This document shows positions 57,314-64,000 of a DNA stretch of 64,000 nucleotides, one piece after another (position 1 is the stretch's first letter; each line of letters starts with the position of its first letter). The position numbers and the translations under genes are program-made. The stretch is from positions 1 to 64,000 of the forward strand of contig JAJEKV010000650.1 of assembly GCA_021234155.1 (NCBI GenBank). The letters are read 5' to 3'. Source of the stretch: Isoetes taiwanensis (taxonomy: Eukaryota; Streptophyta; Lycopodiopsida; Isoetales; Isoetaceae). The notes under the pieces are model-generated. The model was not told the DNA's origin, made no database searches, and saw nothing but the letters and a program-made list of their open reading frames with translations.

Positions 57314-59223
57314 ATTGTAGCACCTCGTGATTTCTTCGGTGGAGAATAATTAGTTAAGTGGAGCTATTTCAGAAACAAAGGTTGCATGAGGTTTTAGTTC
57401 TTATATATCTATGCAATATTGAGAAACAAAGGCTTGAGAGATTGCCTTATTTTTTCTTTTGGAATCTTTGAAAGAAGTGTGATATGTTAATCTGATGAGA
57501 TGTTTGCATTTGCGAGGGGAATGTCATGTGGAGGTTGTGCATCATCGGTTTAAAAGGATATTGGAATCTCGGGTTGCAACTTCTAAAGTTGGCATGTCGA
57601 TCGTTAGTTGGTGCCAATTGCTTTGATATGTCGATAAGAGTTTCAACTTTGTGCTTTGTGTTTTCTTTTATTTACTATATTGGGTTATACGGTTTTGGAT
57701 TTAAGGTTACGTTGTTTTGTTCATCGGCCGAGAAGTTGGCGCTTTGCAGCAAAAGTGAACCTAGCAACGAGAACAGCTATAATTCGGATCATTAAAGATG
57801 TTATTATTCTTGAGCTGGGTGAAAAGCGGCAAAGCACTTGACGGTGTGGCTTCAATTAGTTGTCTGAGGTTTGTCATTGATTCATCATCTTCACTTTATT
57901 TTGTAATTGAACTTTGAGACTTATCAAGTAGAAGTATGGGAGGTAGAGTTGTTTAGTGTCATAATTGTATTTTATAATACGGATAATGGTGCAAAGCTCA
58001 AATTTGAAATGTTGTCCCTTGCTTGGATAGTTATTTTTAGTGCATGTAATTGTTCAAGAAATCTGCACTTTTGTTGGTGCCTTTGGGCTAAGAAGAATGG
58101 AATTATATATTTCATATTATATCAAAGGGAGGCGTGGTTTTATTGTCTTTCCCTTCTGCGTTAACAATGTGCGCATGGTTGCATGGCGAAGTTGCGATAT
58201 GATCTGAAGGTCAAAGCGATGTTGAAATTTCATGGGCGAAGACCACCACGGCTGGTCATTTACACATAAGAAATGATTAAATATGACAATAAGCTTACAA
58301 AAAAGCTTTGAGATTACCATTTACGGTGATTAATCGGCATTTTTATGGATATTTGAGTTATCAATCTCATCTGTTTTGTCATTACAAACAAATGGTGATT
58401 TTGTTCGATAACATAAGTGAAAAAGACTTGGATTTTAATTTTTTCTTGTATAAAATGGCCATTTAAGAATGGCACATTTGGATAGACATTTTAGATAAGC
58501 AGATACATTAGAGCACCTTGCTTTCGGGGCCGGCATGTGATACTTCGGGAATCCGTTTGCTCTTGCTACCATTGAATGATTTTCATATCATGGCAAAATA
58601 ATTTGTACAAGCGGCTTGCATTTATTTGTAGAGATTGCGGAATGTTGGGCCAGATACGGAAACTACTTACATATACATAAGTATTGCAGTGCATTATCCT
58701 TTTTATTTAACAATATTGTAGCATGTCAAATCTTGGAGAGGCATTATATTCTTAATTTCATGTTCACTTATCTTCACTTTAAAGTTGCAAATTTTGTTTG
58801 ATTGATATATGTTTTATAATGAAAACCAATTCATCTATTTGCAGAGATGCATTGTAGAAATCATGCACTGTCAAAGGTTTAGAGGCAAAGTGTCTTCCAA
58901 ATAGTCCAAAGTTTGGACTATGGTAGAACAAATGGCTATGGTAGAACAGTTGTTGCCTACCTTTGCAACAAAGGCTGAGAGATGATATTCTTAGAATTCT
59001 AAGAAGATATTTGTTGTGGATATTTTGCAACATCCTCAATTATCTTGAAATTAGAAAGATCTACTATAATTGCTTCAATTTGAATATGCAAATGTTCAAA
59101 TATTATAATATTTTCACATCTACAACATTCTAAAATAAGTAATATGAAGAAAGCAATATTTCAAGCTTACATTTGTCGCACTTCCAACAATGTAGAAAAG
59201 CATTGCTGCGTGATAATATTAAA
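57314..59223. other. No gene seen
   Basis: Short frames only. CTATGGTAGAACA is duplicated at about 58918 and 58936. Otherwise unremarkable AT-rich DNA. Confidence 0.4.
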
Positions 59224-59238
59224 GGAAATCGATAAACA

Positions 59239-61465
59239 TTTTTTTTTTTTTTGAAGAACGACAAACTTTATTGAGACATCAAGCAAAAAGCCAGATACAA
59301 ATGCAAAGGCGGGAATAAAACTTCAGAGGATAATCATGATGCAAGCGTATTCTTGTGAGGATTAAAAAAACCCCTTTGAAGGGTTTCGAGGAAAAACCTT
59401 AGCGATAATAAGTCTGGCGGCATCTTTGTACAATTGTGTAGGGGGCGGTTCAATGCGATCCGGAAGACCAATCGAGTCCAGTGCATCCATAACCTCCACG
59501 GAGGTATGACCCCAACAAACCCAATCGACACCGTATTCAACAACTCATGCAGCGGTTGGCGGGCACTAGCAATCGATCATACCGCTCCCTTATATGGGCA
59601 AGCCGTGGCAAACACGGAGGGCATGACATTCATCCTCAATGGCTACGGTGGCAACAGCAGCAAAACCTTTGCTCTCGTGCTTCCCAGAGCCCGCGTCTGT
59701 CTCTCAATCTGGGCGATGTGCACCCATGCAAATGGAAGCTATAAGTCTAGCGGCTTCTTCATGGGCAGCGGGTGTATAGAAAGTACCGCGTGGGCTTTCG
59801 TGAGCACAGGATTGACTTGCTGGCGATAATGTGCTAGCTTGGCGTGTGTCGAGCATACGCATCCCGAGCTTGCGAAGGAAAGTAACATCTGGGTACAACT
59901 TAAGTGCCTTGTGCTCTTTCTTTGTCTTACATGTACACATCTTTTGCTGTACACCGGTGCGGCGAGAACCAGCGAGCTTGCTTGTCGTTCCATGAGGCTT
60001 TTCGGCGTTGGGGACCCATCGCCATGGTCAAAAGCAAGGTTGGGCAAGCGTGCATCACCCATAACAGCGACCAACCACGGAAGTAAATGATATGGCGTTC
60101 AATGCGGCCCGTTGAAGGGGCGGAAAACCTGTCTCTGGGTAGGATGCGGTATGGGCGTGGACTTTACCCCAGGGCTCGTGCCAAGAAGGCTTTACGCACC
60201 TTTCGAGGTCATTCCGGATGTTGAGGGATATCAGCGACCCCATGCTTACGCCCCATATAAAAGGACCGACTTTTTGGTGGTCAGGGCATACGGGATAACA
60301 CACTCAAATAGGACTCAAATATCATCCATTAAACTGGCGGGGAGCAAGCGAAGAACAATGGTAGGCCTTAACGATTCTAGCTTGTGCGTCATGGAGGACT
60401 TGCATGGGGAATATCAAACCTTGGAAAGATACACAATCTTAGCGCTTCCGGATGGACCATAGCAACCATCGATGCCAAATGAAATGCTTGACTCCGCGAC
60501 CTTATTCCAAGTAACCAGGATAAATAGCGGAAGCACTTGTTGACTTGTCAATGCCACGAAAAAGAGAGAGCAGCCAAGACCAAAGCGGTGGAGATGATCA
60601 CATAAAAGAAACAATGCTCTATGCTCCCATCCCTTTTTTGCGATTAGGCGAGTCTCGACACTTTCGAGGATCAAATCGTGGACAAGCACATTCACCCGAG
60701 GGCATCGTGAAGAATGCACGCCGCAAAGCCACGACCACCTTAGGATGGAGTAGTTTTATAAAGCCCAAGTCCACATTCGTCTCCAACTAGGAGGTGAGAG
60801 CTGAAGGGACCACTTAGTGGATGGCGGAAGGATATCACCATTGACAAGCGACCTATACATAGAGTTCACAAGCCTATGCTCGTGATAGTGGGAAACCCAC
60901 ATGAACCCTTCAATAGCCTCTGGAGCAGCCAATGGCAAAGTACTAGCAACCTTTTGCCAAATAGGTCTATCCCATCGAGAGGCCGAAGAATTTCGTTTGA
61001 AAGAGTTGCCGAATTAAGCTAGCGGCGAGAATCATACCTGTTGCGCCTTGGTTAAGATCCACGCTAACCTCGGTAGCCCGTTGAGTTAATGGATGAGCCG
61101 AGGCACAAAGTGGGAGATTATTTTCCCACGGTATCCACCAACAAGGGGCACTCAACCGATGACATGCAACAAGATCAATGTGAAATAAGGTCCGTACTGT
61201 CTCCCAAGACTCCAGCAAGCCTTTCAAAAAAGGGGAGGCATTAGGAAAAGGGCATAGCTGATAAAAGAGACCCCAAGGAAGAAAAGGTTTTAACGAAGCT
61301 TTCCCAAAAGGAACACAATGATCAAGTAGTTTGCTTCACCAACCGCACTCGGTGTGAGTCAACCATATCCTTAAGGATCCTCCAAATGAACTTAGAATCG
61401 AATCTTACTCGTAGATGGAAGTTTGTCATACCCAAACCACCTGCAAATTTTGGCCTAGTGCATTT
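59239..61465 (-). mobile_element. 5'-truncated LINE on the minus strand
   Basis: A 14-T run (59239-59252) and GAAGAACGACAAACTTTATT give, in reverse, AATAAAGTTTGTCGTTCTTC-A(n), a LINE 3' end. The body reads on the minus strand from KCTRPKFAGGLGMTNFHLR (near 61400-61463; GGLGxxN is a common LINE RT C-terminal motif), through LLESWETVRTLFHIDLV (60967-61227), to several broken frames down to 59700. GGAAATCGATAAACATT (59224-59240) and GGAAATCATTAAACATT (61466-61482) flank it as a probable target duplication with two mismatches. Confidence 0.78.
59368..59386. other. Hairpin AAACCCCTT / AAGGGTTT in LINE 3' region
   Basis: It is followed by CGAGGAAAAACCTTA, like 22462-22500. The stems differ in sequence but keep pairing. 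Confidence 0.45.
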
Positions 61466-61533
61466 GGAAATCATTAAACATTGTACTGATATAAATTTTT
61501 GCCCTTCATATCTTTATTATAAATCCATCATTA

Positions 61534-61620
61534 TCTTCTTTTTTTAAAATGGTAAGGTGTTGGACTTCGTGTCTGGAACGCCGCAGTGCAGACGCATGCG
61601 GCGTTCCCTTCCCGCATGCA
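61534..61620 (+). mobile_element. Helitron-type 5' terminus, second family member
   Basis: After ATTA| the sequence TCTTCTTTTTTTAAAATGGT leads to GGAACGCCGCA (61578), then GCATGCGGCGTTCCC. This matches the 5' end of the Helitron at 14492 in start, spacing and subterminal inverted repeat. I see no hairpin-CTAG end before 64000, so the 3' end would lie beyond the window or is lost. Confidence 0.55.
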
Positions 61621-61677
61621 TTCCCCCTTCCGACATCCTGGCCTATTCAATGACGACGAAATTCCTACAGCCTTCCT

Positions 61678-62673
61678 CACTATAAGAGAAGGGGTCAATT
61701 AGTGTCATAAGCGTCACTGAGAACATTAGAAAGTGTACACTATGACATTATTGGGGACATTTTTATAGAAGTGATGTTATAGGTGCCACAATTTGTGTCA
61801 CCTATAGCCTCACTCATTGTGTCACCGAAAGTGTCAGTAACTTTGCTATGACACTATAGATGTTGCTATTAGCACCAATTATAGCGTCACCCATTATGTC
61901 ACATATAGCATCACGGATAGTGTCGGTGCCCACTAGTGGCGTTATAGGTGTTGCTATTAGCACCAATTATAAGCGTCACCGGTTATATCACATATAGCAT
62001 CACGGATAGTGTCGGTGCCACTAGTGGCGTTATAGGTGTTGCTATTAGCACCAATTATAGCGTCACCCGATTTATGTCACATATAGCATCACGGATAGTG
62101 TCAGTGCCCACTAGTGACGTTATAGGTGTTGTTATTAGCACCAATTATAAGCGTCACCGGTTATGTCACATATAGCATCACCGGATAGTGTCGGTGCCCA
62201 CTAGTGGCGTTATAGGTGGTGTTATTAGCATCAAATATAGCGTCGATGGTTATTTACATATATACCATCGGTCTTAGTGTCGGTACCTACTAATGACATT
62301 ATAGGTGGTGTTATTAGCACCAAATATAATAGCACCTATAGTATCAAATTTTGTCAATGTTTGTATGGCTATAGTATTTGCCACAATAGATGTTACTATT
62401 AGTATCATCACTATTGTCAGATATTGTCCCATCAGTTGTCTCGAGCTTTATCTCAGTGCATATAGTGATGTTACGAGTGTTCATAGTAACAACATGACTA
62501 AAGATCTTGATATTTTCAACTTCTTTATTACTTATTGTACCATTCATATTCTTAATCGTGTTTGCTTCAATATCACAAGTAATGTTAGTGCTTGTATCAA
62601 TAAGTATTCGATCGTGAACTATTGCTCCATACTCAATTTATGACAGGATAACAATTTTTTGCCCTAAGTAGTG
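61678..62673. mobile_element. Non-autonomous CACTA (En/Spm)-like element
   Basis: The left end CACTATAAGAGAA resembles the classic CACTACAAGAAAA terminus. The right end reads CCCTAAGTAGTG, giving CACTACTTAGGG in reverse. The 996 bp between consist of degenerate repeats of TATAG(C/T)GTCAC-type motifs, as in CACTA subterminal regions. The flanking triplets are CCT and CAT, so the 3-bp target duplication is imperfect. There is no transposase. Confidence 0.5.
61861..62395. repeat. Tandem repeat, 88-90 bp period, six starts
   Basis: T(G/GG)TTG(C/T)TATTAGCACC-type starts occur at 61861, 61949, 62037, 62127, 62217 and 62306. Within a unit, TATAGCGTCACC, TATGTCACA, TATAGCATCAC and ATAGTGTCGGTG suggest an older ~11-12 bp subunit. 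Plus-strand frames across it are translations of the repeat, not genes. Confidence 0.9.
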
Positions 62674-64000
62674 CATTCTTACCAAGGGACTAGATTGGCA
62701 AACTAAGACTTCAGAGAAAAGCTAGGTAGCATGTGGGGCATACTAAGTGTATAATAAGATTCAAGTTTTCTTTTCAAGGGCTTAGTGGTCGAAACGAGGG
62801 GTTTGCGACTTCAAACTACCCTTTGGATTGCTTAACGGTGTTGGGATGTGGCGGTAGCATCAAACCTTGTGGAAGACATTTGACTTAATAAGGCCATACT
62901 CACCCCCTATGGCATTGTGTAAAATATTTGCCCATTATGCTATTCCGGACCAAACTAGCGTGCTTTGTTGCTTAAAGACTGTAACTCTCTCCCAAAGCCA
63001 CAATTGTTAAAATCTCTTCTTCTTCTTCTATATGCGACACATGGGGCTTTTTAGCAAAGGGACTCTCTCCCAAAGCCACAATTGTTTTGAGGCTTTAACC
63101 TTGGACCCATGACTTCCCATGGCTTCTAAGGGTAAGAGCGGGTAAGTTAAATGCTTAAATTAAATTTTTGAAAAGGTATTTCTAAGGTTTTAAGTAAATC
63201 TCGATTGGGTCACTACCATCTGGGAATTCAGGAAAAAAGCATCTAAGGTTAGTAAGGATTTAACCTTACAAATGCTTCTTAGTATCTAAGTTTTAAGTCG
63301 TAGGGGTGTTACCATGGCTTTTTGTGGCAACCACATACATGGAGAGCAATAATGACTACAATGCTAAATGTTAAGTGTAAAACTAAGGGATTTTTTTGCG
63401 AGAATGAATTATTTTTGTCACACTTATATTATCAACGCATAAAATGCATGAGGCATTTAGGGTTAGGTTTTCCGAAGAGATCATGAAGCGTAAAGGGCGG
63501 ATCTTTGAGCAAGCTCTCTACGATCAGCTAAGCACTAACGAAATGATGAAGAATTTGATTCGATATCATTTTGTACCACAAAGGAATATGGGTGATCGGA
63601 TCACGGATGCCAATTAGGTCGGAAAAAATCAGGCAAGTAATTCCCCTTGAAAATATTTAGTAGCTTAAATTAGCTAAGCCTCTGCCGACCAAGGCATCAG
63701 CCCATTTGGATGCTCACCCAATTCGGCGGATTTAGGGTTGCTAAGTGGCATATACTTTTGCATTAAGGCTGGAATGCACACACGGAAAGAACTTATGCAC
63801 ATATATATTTGTAAAATGTGGATTTAGAAGCAGTCTTGGTCTTCTTCTTTGCTATGGTAGGAGGCGAGAAGGCATTTGTCGGGAGCTTGAATTGCTCCCG
63901 GCTATTGGATCGATAAAAAGCGGGGGGGCCCTTGCATCTTATACAAAATTTCTTGGTGGCGAAGTGGCTGGTGGTGGTTGTTGTTGATATTTGTTGTGCG
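62674..64000. other. No gene seen
   Basis: CTCTCTCCCAAAGCCACAATTGTT occurs twice (about 62987 and 63061), a 24-bp direct repeat. An 80-residue plus frame at 63745-63987 is Gly-rich at its end without a recognised domain. Confidence 0.45.

Noticed and set aside
61948-62175. 75-residue frame with repeated motifs
   Set aside because: It is the ~89-bp tandem repeat read through, not a repeat protein.

Overview
The window is nuclear DNA of a land plant and consists almost entirely of transposable elements and their relics. I found no intact host gene. The plant call rests on four things: a Ty3/gypsy element of Athila-like type, a Ty1/copia element with the plant initiator-Met primer site, copies of a plant/fungal atypical dual-specificity phosphatase (PFA-DSP) gene, and a plastid ycf1 fragment. 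I cannot name the species.

Layout. (1) 1-12.4 kb: an 11.0-kb Ty3/gypsy element on the minus strand (1072-12069, CCAAT target duplication) with decayed gag-pol and a 3-kb extra ORF zone between integrase and the 3' LTR. It sits inside a degenerate ~140-bp repeat array. (2) 12.5-21.7 kb: two tandem units, each an AT-rich block plus a PFA-DSP pseudogene. The second unit is split by a 6.3-kb Helitron (14492-20827; A|TC start, 3' hairpin then CTAG|T). The Helitron holds candidate captured exons and a LINE. (3) 21.7-31.3 kb: decayed repeats, GA-rich microsatellites, short hairpins and a 104-nt hairpin at 30.0 kb. (4) 31.3-37.3 kb: a 6.0-kb Ty1/copia element on the plus strand (TAGAA target duplication) with a damaged polyprotein and a poly(T)-headed insertion inside pol. 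(5) 37.3-49.2 kb: LINE fragments, microsatellites and long stretches without recognisable genes. (6) 49.8-50.7 kb: a plastid ycf1 fragment (NUPT). (7) 54.4-57.1 kb: a 5'-truncated LINE flanked by ~480-bp direct repeats. (8) 59.2-61.5 kb: a minus-strand LINE. (9) 61.5 kb onward: a second Helitron-like 5' terminus and a CACTA-ended element full of ~89-bp tandem repeats.

Nothing here acts as a host pathway. The biological story is nested insertion. Three insertion sites can be read to the base (Ty3, copia, Helitron). The most interesting signals are the Helitron family with a conserved 5' subterminal inverted repeat, and the pair of phosphatase pseudogenes with complementary damage.
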